Positions 1 to 12,158 of a DNA stretch of 64,000 nt are shown here, piece by piece. The DNA is taken from assembly GCA_002946415.1 (NCBI GenBank), contig NJPS01000051.1, forward strand, positions 1,129,133 through 1,193,132. The letters are read 5' to 3'. The first letter of the stretch is position 1; the number at the start of each line of letters is the position of its first letter. Below the pieces are notes generated by a model, which saw only the letters and a program-made list of their open reading frames with translations, made no database searches and was not told where the DNA came from. The stretch is from Rutstroemia sp. NJR-2017a BVV2. Taxonomy: Eukaryota > Ascomycota > Leotiomycetes > Helotiales > Rutstroemiaceae. The position numbers were made by a program, and so were the translations under genes.

Positions 1-1
1 G

Positions 2-91
2 GTGCTGGTGCTGGTGCTGTGGAAGAAACCTGGAGCTACCGAATTTGCGGTGCAGGACGAAAATACTCGTAAGGAGTACCAGAAGAAGTAG
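2..91 (+). CDS. Possible C-terminal fragment of a membrane protein, cut by the window edge
   Basis: Frame 2 is open from the window edge to a TAG at 89-91, giving 29 residues. A hydrophobic alternating Val/Leu stretch is followed by Trp-Lys-Lys-Pro-Gly and a charged tail ending in Lys-Lys. A last membrane helix with a basic cytosolic tail, as in many fungal transporters, would look like this. Only 90 nt are visible, and the repeated GTGCTG bases could make the Val/Leu run by chance. The product cannot be named. Confidence 0.3.
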   Translation: MLVLVLWKKPGATEFAVQDENTRKEYQKK

Positions 92-3000
92 GTGGGCTGG
101 GCGGGCTGGCTGTGCGAGATATTATTATCCCTCGAACATGTGAATAGCTTCTCTTCCTGAGCATCGTGAGACTAGTAAGACTGTGCTCCCTATCTAAATG
201 GCCTCGGTGGTATCAATGGTTTCAATTCATCCATTTCTACGGAACGGACGGTGTACACGGAACACAATTCCCAGTCACTAGCCGGTGCTAGTTTGGAAAA
301 TGTCTTCTTTTTTCATCCTCCTCACCGAGATATTCAGTAGAGACAGTCTTAAACCCTTGTCTTGCCTTGTCTTGCCTTGCCATATCAATCATTTTACACC
401 TCCACTCTCTCTTCCATAATAGGAAGACACAAATTGCAAAATTCATTTAACACTTCACCCCCTTCACCCATAACATCCATAACCCACCGCTGCCCGCCGC
501 CCGCCAACCGCCCACCTATATTCACAGATTAACCCGACTATCTGGATATCACAAATTGCTCTTGCATATCCCTCCCTGGGTGCCTAGCTGCTGCTCTTGC
601 AGTCTAATGCATGCTTCATTGTTTGACGGCTTTCGATCGAACGAACCTATGAGAAGCTCTACTGCTGTGAATGCGGTCTGTCCAACACGTTTAAGCTGTT
701 GTCTCTTGTCTCATACCCGTAAACTGTGTTTGAGGAGTTGTCAATCACTATTCATACTTTTGGTGCTAAACCAATCTATCACAACCGGTCCTGAGCGAGC
801 TGGGGAGTATTTTCGGTCAAGGTCAAGGAGGGGTGACCAGGATCGGGTGGACCAAAGTTCATCACTCAGCTCTTACTGTGCTCCTCATAGCTGTAAAAAT
901 ACCTGTCCCATCTATTTATCCATACTTCGTAGGACCTATAGCACGTAGTCTGTGAGAAGTCATTCCTCATCTACGTAGGAAGTCCTGCGTACTATCTGCT
1001 GTGCAGGAGGTGTTTAGGTACGTACACAAGGAGAACATTGGTGACGAGCCCTAATTCGTACAAGACTCCAAACCCTCGCACGAATGTGTACACCTACGAC
1101 CTCCGAAAGGTAGCGTCATTTCACTAAGATCGGCGGCGGCGGCGACGGCGACTGCACTGCGATATACCCTAGTACCCCTGCTCACGCTTGCAGCTTGTGT
1201 CTTCAGGGTCCACCACAGCATGGCAGATTTTGGCAGCTAAAATCTTCTTTCCTTCCACTTCCTTTCCCATCTCTGCCTATCATAGGGAGTACCTTGACAG
1301 TTTTGCTGGTCCGACAAGTTCCACATCCTTCACATGGACATACTAAATTGGAATTTCGAATTCTGTGATGAAACTAAACCTTAATGAATCTTAAACACAT
1401 TTCACTGGAGAAGGATAGCCGGGAGGTTTGGGAGACTATGACGAATGAAGTAATTTTGTTAGCACGCTTCGTATACTTTTTCCGAGTGCAACGGTCTTAT
1501 TCCTCCATTCCTCGTCTATATGCGGAATTACAGGAAGGTATATGTACTTTCATATACATTGTATGTGTTTGCACAACGGCAGTGATAACTTTGTACGACA
1601 GTAGAGAGGGGGATGTCGAGGACGTCGAGGACGTCGAGGAAACACGGTAACCGGGGAATCCCAGAAAGGAGCAAGCAACACCTCCTGTCCGTGTAAACCA
1701 CCTTTGTGGCCTCTGACGATGCCATGACGAGGATGATGCTGCTGATGAGGATGATGATGATTATTGATCATTCTCCATAGTTAAGTTGTTCGCTTCTTGC
1801 ATCTCATCTACCAAGTATGTCAACCTTATTTTCCAGGAGGCCAATGTGCGGAAGTGGTCGTTCATTTCGAGAAGAGTGCTAGCAAGACAGCCTATGCCGA
1901 AGGGGTAGCTAGTGCTCGAGTATATCCTCTTTCAGTCGTGGCTGAACGGACCACGCTAGGATTTAAATAACCAAAAGTTTAAGCGGGACTCTTGTAACTT
2001 GTACTGGTAGGACTGACTGACTGAACTGGGACTGGGCCTGGGACGGCGACTGCGACTGGGACCCGCGACTAGGACTGCTTACTGGCACCTGGTAAGGAAG
2101 TAGTGGTTCACATCGACTGGGGCTTTACCTGTTGTAGGGTAACTCTTTTCCCTCTCTCGGTTGGCTTCCCTTCCATGTCTTCCCAATTTTTTGGGTGTCA
2201 CAGACTCAAACCTGCGGCTTTGGACGGAAAGACGAAGGACCAAGGACTAAGGACTAACGACCAAAGACGACGGAAAAAGGACCAAAGTGCCTTGCCCCTA
2301 CCTGGGAGAAGGGAACCACTCTCGAGCCAGTCATCATTGGAACCACCGAACTCGCAGAACCACAGAAAAACGACCTACAGGAACCACAGAAACCACAGAA
2401 ACCACAGAAACAAGCCCGACCACAAGCAAACAGTACGACACTAAAAAGTACACACTTGAACCTTCCCTTCCCAACCACACAAAATCCCAATCAATCATTC
2501 ATTCATTCCTAGCGTCCTAGTGCAGACTTCAAAATTCAAAGTTCAAAGTTCACAGTTCACACTTCACACTTCCTAGTCCTTTAGTCCCTGCTCCCTAGCA
2601 CCTCTCCTCACTACATTTCTACCTTATTCTTTACCACCACCACCTATCGACTTCTCTCCCGCCTACAACAACAACACACATTTCTCCCTCACACCCTTTT
2701 GAACGCTCTTATCGTTCAAGTAGAGAGGAAAGTCAGGAAGAGATTCGATGCAAATTTATTTTGCATCTAGCTCTTCTGAGCCTTGTTCTCCTACATCCAG
2801 TTCTTCAACAACTTTTTAGAGCAGAGAGAGATAGCCCATCGTCATTTGTACCACGCTACTTACCTACCTACCTATTTACTACCTACCACCTTCTCCAACC
2901 ATCAACTTCGACGTATTCACACTCACCTTCAACTTCGATTTCCGCTTTCTGTACGAAACTTGATTTTACCCAACCATACTACATCACCCTCGCAGCAGGA

Positions 3001-3097
3001 TAAAGAGTTGGTCTTGGTGGTTGCAGGATCTACAACATTACTATAGCTGCATCGCTCAGCCTCTTGAGCAACAGCTCCTTTTCCATTTTACCAAACT
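92..3097. other. Gene-poor stretch with simple repeats and a pyrimidine-rich leader
   Basis: No convincing gene was found in these 3 kb. Open frames here are short, Ser/Arg/His-rich and lack family features. Visible structures are a GACGTCGAG repeat near 1613-1642, GACTGGGAC-like repeats around 2010-2080, a CCACAGAAA repeat around 2385-2411 and CAAAGTTCA-like repeats around 2530-2570. From about 2570 to 3097 the DNA is strongly C/T-rich on the + strand, as expected for the promoter and 5' leader of the gene starting at 3098. Confidence 0.5.
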
Positions 3098-3715
3098 ATG
3101 TCCTCACCGACCTCTACTACGGTCCCTGCCTTATCACAAACTACTTCGACCGAAACTAATACCAGTAACCCGTCGCCGGACGACTCCCCATCAATGGCTA
3201 ATTCAAGCACATCTTCCTCCATGGACGAGAGTGGTGGAAGCACGCCCGCGAATAGCTCAACCTGTCACACACCTACACTGAAACGGCCAAAGCTAGGTAC
3301 GCGCAAATCCAGCGGCACGATCATAGTACCCAGAGAACATCCGCGCGTAGAGTTGAAGGAGGGTGACGAGGTTTTCGACGAGGATGACGCACGAGCAATG
3401 AGTCCACGACGAAACAGTGAGGATCTAGAGAAGATGAGTCAAGATGCACGAGCGCAATTAAATGAGTATGTTTGGGCTTCATCAAACATCAGAAACTGGC
3501 TTCGGCGAAGGTATCGAAATGCTAACAAATCTCGTTTCACTAGGCACGCCAGACTCCTTCAGCAATCACTGCTTGAAATATTTAATCGCATCGAGGCCGT
3601 GAAGGAAGAACACGATAAGCTCGACAACAACAATAAATTCCTACAAAAGTATATCGGAGACTTAATGTCCACGTCAAAGATAACTTCTACCGGTGCTGGC
3701 AGCAGGAAGAAATAG
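3098..3715 (+). CDS. Short coiled-coil (SCOCO/Slo1-like) protein
   Basis: Exons 3098-3465 and 3544-3715 encode 179 residues. The C-terminal 50 residues form an amphipathic coiled coil (core ARLLQQSLLEIFNRIEAVKE, then KLDNNNKFLQKYIGDLMSTS) that matches the SCOCO family, including animal SCOC/UNC-69 and yeast Slo1. That family binds Arl1/Arl3-class small GTPases at the Golgi and acts in trafficking and autophagy. The first ~110 residues are Ser/Thr-rich, probably disordered, with an acidic patch. The intron 3466-3543 (GTATGT, CTAAC, TAG) is 78 nt and has no in-frame stop, so the unspliced frame stays open at 205 codons. Splicing joins Glu directly to HARLLQQ. The family call is firm; the partner GTPase is inferred from homologues. 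Confidence 0.85.
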   Translation: MSSPTSTTVPALSQTTSTETNTSNPSPDDSPSMANSSTSSSMDESGGSTPANSSTCHTPTLKRPKLGTRKSSGTIIVPREHPRVELKEGDEVFDEDDARAMSPRRNSEDLEKMSQDARAQLNEYVWASSNIRNWLRRRYRNANKSRFTRHARLLQQSLLEIFNRIEAVKEEHDKLDNNNKFLQKYIGDLMSTSKITSTGAGSRKK

Positions 3716-6700
3716 CCACTAGCCGTTGAAACGAACGAAGTAGAGGAAGGATGTAGAAAGCGAAAAGCCTCGCGGCGTCATGGTTGGCAATCGAGAAAGA
3801 GGCAGAAGAACATGTCTAGTGAAATTGAGAGGCACGGCATTTATGATTCGGAGCCATCGAGGAGTACGAATTAGCCATCATGTGCCGAAAGACGTACATT
3901 TACCAGCCTAAACGACTTATGACCTTTCCACTTCATGACTCTTGGGAAGATGTATAGCGAAACAACACACATCCTCCGACATACCGTTCGTTTCAACACA
4001 TACTAGGAAACACACTCCCCAGTTCGGACTGGCACCCTCACATTCACAAATTTTTCTTCTTATATATAGCTGGCTGTCTTGGCAGTATCGGCATCAGCGT
4101 TAGCATCGGCAATTATGATAAGCGACGCGAGTAACAAAGGGACGAGACGAGCATTATATCGGCGTTGCTTGGTTCTGGGTTTTTGGATACCTCTAATTCA
4201 TGCCTTATCCTGGAGCTTTTCACTTTTTTCTCGGCTCTTTACCCACTGTCCGGATTCAACCACCGGTTTTGGGAAACGTCTCTCATATTCGGCAGGGCAG
4301 GCAGGCATCTATGGCATTTTATGGCAGGCATCGCTGTTGATTTTTCTGATGGCATTGCATCTTTTGGGTCGTTTGGTTCCTGGCATTACTTGATGGTCAT
4401 CAGCGACAGGCGTTCGTTCTTACAGTTACTTCTTGTTCATTCTTTTTCATTTCAAAATTTTCACACTTTTGTTTCTGAATTTTCCACAAAACATACCCTT
4501 TCCAGCAAAGAGAGCAAGCAGAGCATCGGGCATAGTTCAGTTTTGTAAAGACAACTCAACAACACGAGATACATCACATGTCCATTCGTATTCGTTTGGA
4601 CATAGCACGTTAGACTGGAACCAAGAGTAGGCACAGGCCTATGAATGAGGATGGGAGGGAGGAGGAATTAGGCACATATGCCATGGGAGTTAAGGGAGGA
4701 AGGGGGGGTCGGTTGTTTGTATTATAGAGACAGATGCAGATACATGACAATGAAAAGTCTGATGAATAGAACAAAAAAGCTGGGGTTTGGGAATACCTTC
4801 GTGTCCCCACAAGTCACTTCGTAGTTGCTCGTGTTGAAGTATGTTGACTACAGCTCGAGGCAGCATAGTCCTTCGTAGGATTTCGATTTCTGTCAGCACT
4901 GCATACACCGTCTATCAACCTTTGATCATGGGATTCTCGGAAGCCCACGGTGACTCATAGAAACACCAGCGCCTGTATCAATCTCCCTTCTAACTCACGA
5001 CTACAATTCTATGCTCCAGAATGCTTCTCGACAAGACAACCAGTTGCCAGTATCTAAGTCAAAGTCACGCCCCCAATTATCCACGCTCATCTCAATCTTA
5101 ATCTCTATCTCGATCGCAAGCATGCCCATGGATAGATAGACAGCCCACCCATCCGAGAGCCTCACCTCACCTCACTTCACTTCACCTCATCTCACCTGAC
5201 CTGACCTGACCTCCAACAAGATCGACACAACTGCCCATCACTAACCTCTCCAGCCTCGCTCAAGTCCTTTTCCCCACACGCATAGCTAAGACCGGACAAG
5301 AAATCGGAAAAAAAGAAAGAAAGAAAGACGTTAGGATTGTGGTGGAATGGAACTAACTAACAGCTTGCATCCACTCCCGCCTTGCCCACCCACACGTTCC
5401 GTTCTGTCGGGTATTGCGGGCGGACGGATGGATGGACGGGGAGAGCGAAATGAATTGAATTGAGAGGGAGGGGAGTGGGTGGATTAGGTAAGGTTAGGTT
5501 GGGTAGGCAGGCTAAAGTGAGACTTTCACGGTGCGCGCGGTGATGCGATGCGATGCGATGCGATTTGATCGATCGTATCGCATCTTGATGGGATCGTGAG
5601 GACTTGCTTTCGTTCGTTCGTTCGTTCTTGTGTGTGTATCTGTTTGTTGGTATGAATGTTTCACTGAGGGGATAGGATATGACATCATTTATCATTTTGT
5701 ATGCTGTGCTATTAACTAAGACTAAGTTAAACTTATTATTTCTGCTTGAGATTTGATATCACTTGGAGAGATAGCGCGGGCAGTGGACATGAAGATGGAG
5801 ATGGCGACGAAAAGGCGGTGGAGGGAGAGGAGAGAGAAAAAATGGAAAAGCAATAGACAGGAATGAATGAATGAATGGAGATGAGATGAGACGAGATGAC
5901 ATGAGATGACATGAGACGAATTGGGTAATATTTTCTACTACCTTTGTTATTTTACTTCCGTACTTTGCTCTGTTTTTTTCTGATATATATGGAGCCAGAG
6001 CAAGCACCCACCCACCGACTTTAACTTAACGTACTAACCACTCCATGCTCCATAACTTATGGATATACGACAAGCAGTTTCGAAAATAAATTCATGCGTT
6101 AAGCTGCAGACATCTAAAAAGAAGCAAAAGTAGGAATCGATCGGCCTTTCGTATCGTACAGAATAGGAACGAACGCACAAACTGAGCAGAAGATTGACCG
6201 AAAATGCAGTCGATGAGACGACCATTTTTTGAACAACTCATACGGAGTTGATACATACATACATAGAGCAACATGAAACGCTTTGCTCCATACCAACTAC
6301 GTACACAGTATGTATGTATGTGTGTATGTACCTGGATCCATCAAGCTAGCTGGCAGACTTCATCCACTCTTTCCTTCGTTCGATTCTTCTCTGTTGCCTT
6401 CTGTGCATAGGTATGGTTCTGCCGCGAAAAAGAAAAGCGGCGGCGTTTCTTCGTCGAGTGCGTGCATGCATGCATGATTCCCATCTCCTTGTTTTTTGTG
6501 TGTCTCGGTATGTGTTCATGTCTCAGATGCGGACCGCATTAATGTAGCTGCTGTTCGGCGGGTGGAGTTCTTGGTTACCGCCGATGGCGCGCTTTCGGGG
6601 CGTGCGTGCTGCTTCTGGTGTTGGAGTTAGGGCAGTCGGTGGGCTTCTTTCGTGGTGGTTTGGAAGTTGAGTGGGATTTCGCGGGATTGGCTGGTGGTGC

Positions 6701-6800
6701 AAAGGTCGGTTGATTGGGTCCATCCGACTGTGGAGAGTTTGCGGGTGAGGAGAGGAGAGGTTGTTGCTTATTGGATGATGGATGGAGACTTTTTGTACTG
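3716..6800. other. Gene-free region rich in microsatellite-like repeats
   Basis: About 3 kb without a supportable gene. It holds CTCACCT/CTGACCT runs (5160-5216), a GATGC tandem (5542-5563), TTCG repeats (about 5609-5628), GAATGAATG then GATGAGATGA runs (5861-5917), and ATACATAC/TATGTATG tracts (about 6250-6325). The first few hundred bases are probably 3' UTR of the coiled-coil gene. The short open frames across it are low in complexity and unconvincing. Confidence 0.5.
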
Positions 6801-6807
6801 GAAAAGT

Positions 6808-7711
6808 CTATAGTGTTTCTAGGACGCAGCAGTGCTGTGTAACTTGATTGGGTTTGACCGACAACTTGTCATCCAAGACACTTGCTCCGCTCCGGAAGCA
6901 AGGTAGAAGTGAATGTTGCGAGGTATGAGTGACTTCATATACAAGGACGAACATTTGAGTGTCCAGAGCTTCCAAAGATGATGGAAGTACATCGTAGTGA
7001 AGATGTTGAATTCCTTCTATGAGAATCGCACCCTCGGCGGAGATAGGTAGTTCAACTGGAAACTCTCCGTGGTTGTCATGTGCATCTACTATTCGAATAC
7101 ATGTACCTTCAATGGTTAGAGAAGATAAAAGCGTCACTGCCATCTGCAAAAGCCAGTTGTGGGAAGATTGAAGAGTGGTACTTGGAAGTATGAAGAAAAT
7201 GTTAAGACTAGAAAGGACTTGTTCTCCAGCATGCTTTCGCTTGAAGCAGGTATACCAAAACTAGCCCGTTAGTACTCAATTAAAACACATAGAAGACGAA
7301 GATAGAACCTTATAGGAGATCTGGTAACATGAAATTTCCCTATCTTTTCCTCGTCCCTCTTGAATCTCATCTTGTCGGTTAACGAAAACACAAACCACAA
7401 CAGTCATCGAAGTAATGGTAAAAAGGCTATTTGAATAGCCTGAAGTATTCCTATGCGTAAGTCTTCGTGTTAGGTTGAATGGATTCAGCTTCATGGTTTT
7501 GAAGATCATGTTGACCGAGGCTCCTTTATGGCGAAGTCAAGATAGGATAAGTGGTTAGCGATCTACTCACAGGATGGTTCAAGGCAGTACTATCTTCCAG
7601 TTGTACTTGTATCGCGGTTATAACATGGCTATCTGAAGCACATATATGTTGACGATGAAGATTAGCAGAAAATGAGTGCATTGCAGCCTCACATCGAAAT
7701 TCTTGAAGCAA
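6808..7711 (-). pseudogene. Possible degraded or mis-split gene of unknown product
   Basis: Several minus-strand open pieces of protein-like composition lie here. One spans 7150-6808 (113 codons, containing EGTCIRIVDAHDNHGEFPVE) and another lies at 7711-7570, ending at a credible GTGAGT...GCTAAC...AAG intron. That intron joins a frame that stops after five codons. I could not join the pieces into one open model, and neither has a strong ATG. A small unrecognised gene with more introns, a decayed gene, or chance frames are all possible. Confidence 0.25.
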
Positions 7712-7832
7712 CTTTGCTCCTGCTCATGACCATCCACAAGTATGCTTCCGATGCTGTATTCTCTCCACATACATGAATGCAACAAGAAATTCAAAAATAA
7801 AAGTCTCTATTGGCATATATAGTGGAAAATGC

Positions 7833-9296
7833 TCAAAGAATTTTCACGAGTTCCGCAACGTCTTTGGCATTCTCGATGTTCCAGCAAGCATCACTTGCAT
7901 CCTTGGTGGAATCTCCCAGAATTCCCGTACATTGATCTTCGAACTTCTGCCGCAGCATTTCATCATTCATCGGTACCTCGACGCTTCCTACTGCATGCTC
8001 GACATGTTTTTCTAGGACCTTGCCGTTGTTCATCGTAATAGTTAATATTGCTTCGTCAGCACCAAGATTGCCATCCGCCTCCGCATCCACCCTCTCACGA
8101 ATGGCGATAACTTCGGAGTCCTGTACAACATGATCTTCATATTGACTTGGAGTCCCCTTACCATACATCAGACCAATTGCTGCGCCGTGATAGACACTGA
8201 ATTTTCCTTCTAGCCCATCTTTGGGTTTCTTTTTACCGGTGAGTTCCAACACCAGAGGATGCACTCTAGCATGCACCGATTTGATGTCCTTCACATCCAA
8301 CCCGGAACTGCTCATATCCCGATGCAGTTGTGAACATGCATCGATAATAGGATGAATGACAATTCCGCACGGAAATGGCTTGAAACTATTTCGTAGAATC
8401 TCCCACCTGCCAGGTTGTTCTTTGGCAGGAAGACCAAATGTTTGTTCTTGATCTTGTGAATTCTTTGTCCCTAGCCATTTTGCCAAGCTTCCAGCAATAT
8501 CAGATTTAGTAGCGCCGACAACGTTTGCCCAACCCCTCTTAGCTTCCAGCGCTTGTTCACTACTGGTGTAACCTCCCTGGGCCAAAATCGCAGCCATGAG
8601 ACCATTTTGTGCCGCACGACCGGGATGAAATGATTTGGTGTGTGACCCGAACATTTCCCTCAATCCTACAACCTGCGTTGCGGCGATTCCCAAGGCATGC
8701 GTAGTCTGGTCTACTGGGAGTTGGAGTAATTTGGCTACAGCTGCAGCTGCTCCGATGGAACCTGTCGTGGATGTGATATGCCATCCCACATCATAGTGTT
8801 CAGGCCAGACTGCCAAGCCAACTTTACATTCTGCCTCGATGCCAACAACCAATGCGAGAAGAAAGTCCTTTCCCGAAAAGCCTCCTTTCCATTCAGCGAT
8901 GGCAAGAAGAGCACTAGCTACAGGACCCGTTGGATGAATGATCGTATCTAGATGCGTGTCGTCATAGTCATGAACATGAGATGCGATACCATTCAGTAAC
9001 GCCGCATGCTGTGCATCAACACGACGACTTCCTTTGTGGCCTAAGAGAGACGTTGTAGCGGCTCCGAAGAAAGGAGACAGAGAAGTATACTATGATGGAG
9101 CTTCAATATGACGAATACAAGTACGTTGGGAAAGGGAACTTACAGCTATAGTAGTTGCAGGATGGTTACTCCCTCCGATAGCACACCCGGCCCAGTTGTA
9201 AAAGCTTCTCACAGCAGCTCGGATAACATCGGGTGGTAGGTCGGAATATTTGAGAGCGTTTGCCCAACACGCTAGCTGTGCCGTAGCCATAGCCAT
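7833..9296 (-). CDS. MmgE/PrpD-family protein (2-methylcitrate dehydratase / cis-aconitate decarboxylase superfamily)
   Basis: Exons 9296-9144 and 9089-7833, joined in phase 0 across a 54-nt intron (GTAAGT...CATAG), give 469 residues, the usual family size. Family hallmarks are an N-terminal helical domain (AQLACWANALKYSDLPPDVI), DYDDTHLDTIIHPTGP near residues 92-107, a TKSFHPGRAAQNGLMAA block, and a C-terminal lid domain. The family includes 2-methylcitrate dehydratase and cis-aconitate decarboxylase (itaconate-forming CadA/ACOD1). Sequence alone does not say which reaction applies. Start choice: this ATG gives the normal N-terminus, and no longer in-frame extension makes sense. It is divergent from the MFS transporter starting at 10271, so enzyme and transporter may share a promoter region. 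Confidence 0.85.
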
Positions 9297-10270
9297 CTAA
9301 AATCTCAATCAATAACGATAGGCTTGCCGGTTTGCTGTGAATGTTAAGAACAATCCCATTAAACACAAAGTTTGCAGTCAAGTGTCAATAGATATCCCGG
9401 CTTTTTTTGCCCACAGACGAGATTTTTCGAAAATGCCAACCTTGCAAAGCCCTCGATTCGAACAAACGGTATCCGGATGAGCTGTAACGATAATGATTCT
9501 ACAAATGACGATTCTTTAACGATAATTCAACCCGGCGGAAGGATACTGCCGTATAAGACAAAAGTGGATGTGCATGGAGATCTATCAATGCATGCGGTAC
9601 TGATTTCTGGGGGGCGCAAGTGACGATTGGAGATTGGTTTTAATCGCCGCGCGTTGACATGCGGGGAAGACGTTGGAATTGGTGCCCCCACCAGATGTTG
9701 TGGGCAAGTCAATAGGTAGCTTATTCACACGGAGAATAATGCTTTATATGTTGTGGCAATGATAGTCACATGCAGGAATGTAATGATTAGACTCTCATTT
9801 GTCGAAACCGTTCGGGACGCGGCTGTATGTGATTAACCGTGAGCTTGATTGATCATTGACCTTGGGGTCAAAACAGATGATGTCAATGGATAAATCCCTC
9901 AACACGGCAATGACAGGCTCAATAAGGAGGAGCGCGAGGTAGAATTTCGGGACCGAAACCCAATCTTCAGATTCGGATGGAGTAGGATATGCTGCGTTAG
10001 TACGTCGAGAAGCTGCTAAGTCTGCTCGTATTGAGGAGAAACCTTTTCCTTATTTGACAACGATCCTGTTCATTAGGGTTCGGCATTCCATGTCTGGATA
10101 GCATCTGTTCGTATAGAATAATTAGCCATTCTGGGAGCGTAGTCAAAATTGACCATAAGTGCAGCACTTGTTCCCGTACAAGCACGAAATTGCTCTCCGA
10201 TCTACTAAGCATCGTGGTGGAAAAAGTCTCTAAGCAAAAGAAAAAGCCGTCAAAGATATTCGCAGAAGAT
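9297..10270. other. Divergent intergenic region between PrpD-like gene and MFS transporter
   Basis: About 970 bp that should hold both promoters. I see no gene. A CGG-N3-CCG palindrome lies at 9467-9475 (separate entry). The rest is ordinary mixed sequence. Confidence 0.5.
9467..9475. promoter_or_regulatory. CGG-N3-CCG palindrome, possible Zn2Cys6 regulator site
   Basis: CGGTATCCG lies 171 bp upstream of the PrpD-like start codon. Inverted CGG triplets are the classic half-sites of binuclear zinc-cluster regulators. One such palindrome can easily occur by chance, so this is only a candidate. Confidence 0.25.
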
Positions 10271-12158
10271 ATGGCCAAGTTCTTCGGCCTTCGAGGGGTT
10301 GCATTGGATCGCGGGATGATATGGGCCGTTATTATGCCCGCATATATCTTGTCAGTATCGCAGGATAGCTGTGCTTGATCTAACTGACCAGCTCAATACC
10401 GCAGATTCGGCTACAACAATGCAGTAAGTAAAAGAAATTTTCGACAACAACCACACTAACCGTCGGGCGTGATATCAAAGCTAATCGGCGCAGGTTGCTG
10501 GCGGATTACTCAGTCTACCTTCGTGGATTGAGACTTTCCCGCAGCTCAACACTTTATCGACAAGTGGTAGTGAAAAGACCCATAATTCCAGACTCCAGGT
10601 AAGGCTATACAATCCATCTTTCTAGGTATGACTAATTATAAAGGGCACCGTGGTCGCTCTATACACCCTGGGTTGTTTCTTCGGCGCCTTGTCATGTATC
10701 CGAATTGGAGATCCTTTAGGTCGGAAGCGTACGATCATGCTCGGGGCTGCCATCAACGTCATTGGTGCAGTAATTCAGTCCTCATCATATACGCTTGGTC
10801 AACTCATCGTTGGGCGTCTTGTATCTGGTTTGGGTTTCGGTGCGTTGACTGCAACGGCACCCAACTGGCAATCGGAGTGCTCCAAGGCTCAACATCGCGG
10901 CTCTGCTGTCCTTCTTGAAGGCCTTTTCATCAGTGCTGGACTTGCGACTGCTGCTGTTGGTCACCACTCTTTTGATTTGACGTCTAACCTGTTCGCTATC
11001 GTTGAAAGCTGACTTTGCTTAGTGGGTTAACTTTGGTATGTCTCATGCCACGGGAACGGTCACTTGGCGATTCCCTCTGGCGCTTTCCCTTGTGTGGTCT
11101 CTCATCGTTCTTTGCACTACACCGCACATGCCGGAGTCCCCACGTTGGCTTGTCAAAAAAGGAAGAATGGCAGAAGCACGCGAAGTCTTGGCGGCCCTAT
11201 CAGATGTTTCGACGGACTCGGAACAAGTGAACGTGGAAATAGCAGAAATTGAAGCAGGACTTGTTATCAGCGGCCAAGGATCCTTCAGGGATATATTCCG
11301 AATGGGTGAAGAACGCCTGTTCCACAGGGCTTGCCTAGCCGCATCCGGGCAGATGTTTCAACAAATGTGCGGGATAAATGCTCTAGCATTCTACCAGGCT
11401 ACAATCTTTGAATCAGACCTCGGATTATCTGCAGAGATCGCACGAATCCTGAGTGCATGTGTCTTCACTTGGCAGACATTTTGTTCACCCATAGGGGTGC
11501 TAACAGTTGATCGATTTGGGAGGAGAAAGCTAATGATGTTCGCAGCCTTCGGGATGGGGTTATGTATGGCAGTCATTGCAGGGACTTCCTCGCAGATTAA
11601 CAATACTCCCTCGGTTGTCGTTGCAGCAGTATTCATATTCATGTTTTCTTTGTTCTTTCCGACTGGCTTCCTCGGATTGACCTTCTTATATGCTTCGGAA
11701 GTCGCACCCTTGAGCGTCCGAGTCCCTATAACTGCTGTTTCTACAGGTATGTTTCAATGAACCGAGAAAAGAATGCTCGAAGATAGGGACTAAGAATGGA
11801 TGCAGGGAGCTCATGGATTTTCAACTTCATTGTTGCAGAGATCACACCAGTAGGCTTCGCAACAATTGGGTATAGATACTACATCATATATGCTTGCATT
11901 AACTTCTTCCTTATACTTCCTGGTAAGCTACTCCGACTCCAGTACGTACCGCAGAGACGAAGACTGACCACAATTAAAGGAGTGTATTTCTTTTTCCCTG
12001 AAACTAATGGTCGACATCTTGAGGAAGTAGATCAGATCTTCATCCAGAGCAAAAATGTGTTTGACTCTGTACCTGTCGCAAGACATATGGAGAAGGGGCA
12101 CTCTGGCCCAGCTCTAGATATAGAGAAGCATGAGGTGAGCATTGCGGAAAGGGAGTAG
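10271..12158 (+). CDS. MFS transporter, sugar-porter family
   Basis: Seven exons: 10271-10350, 10405-10423, 10494-10598, 10644-10955, 11023-11746, 11806-11922 and 11980-12158. They give 511 residues with all junctions in frame. Sugar-porter signatures are present: an FGLRG N-terminus, FGYNNAVAGGLL in helix 1, GDPLGRKRTIMLG in loop 2-3, VGRLVSGLGFGALT, PESPRWLVKKGR before the central loop, QQMCGINALAFY in helix 7, DRFGRRKLMMF, and PETNGRHLEEVDQIF after helix 12. It should be a 12-helix plasma-membrane proton symporter or facilitator for a sugar or related polar compound; substrate is not readable. Exon 2 is a 19-nt micro-exon encoding most of FGYNNA. Intron 4 has an unusual GTTGGT donor. Confidence 0.9.

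Noticed and set aside
556..948. 130-codon frame near the left end
   Set aside because: It starts with TTG, is Ser/Cys/Arg-rich without recognisable features, and has no splice context.
4079..4393. Hydrophobic 104-codon frame after the SCOCO gene
   Set aside because: It starts with TTG in low-complexity DNA and probably lies in the 3' UTR; hydrophobicity comes from T-rich codons.
9440..9475. tRNA B-box-like GTTCGAATC on the minus strand
   Set aside because: No A box or acceptor stem can be folded around it.
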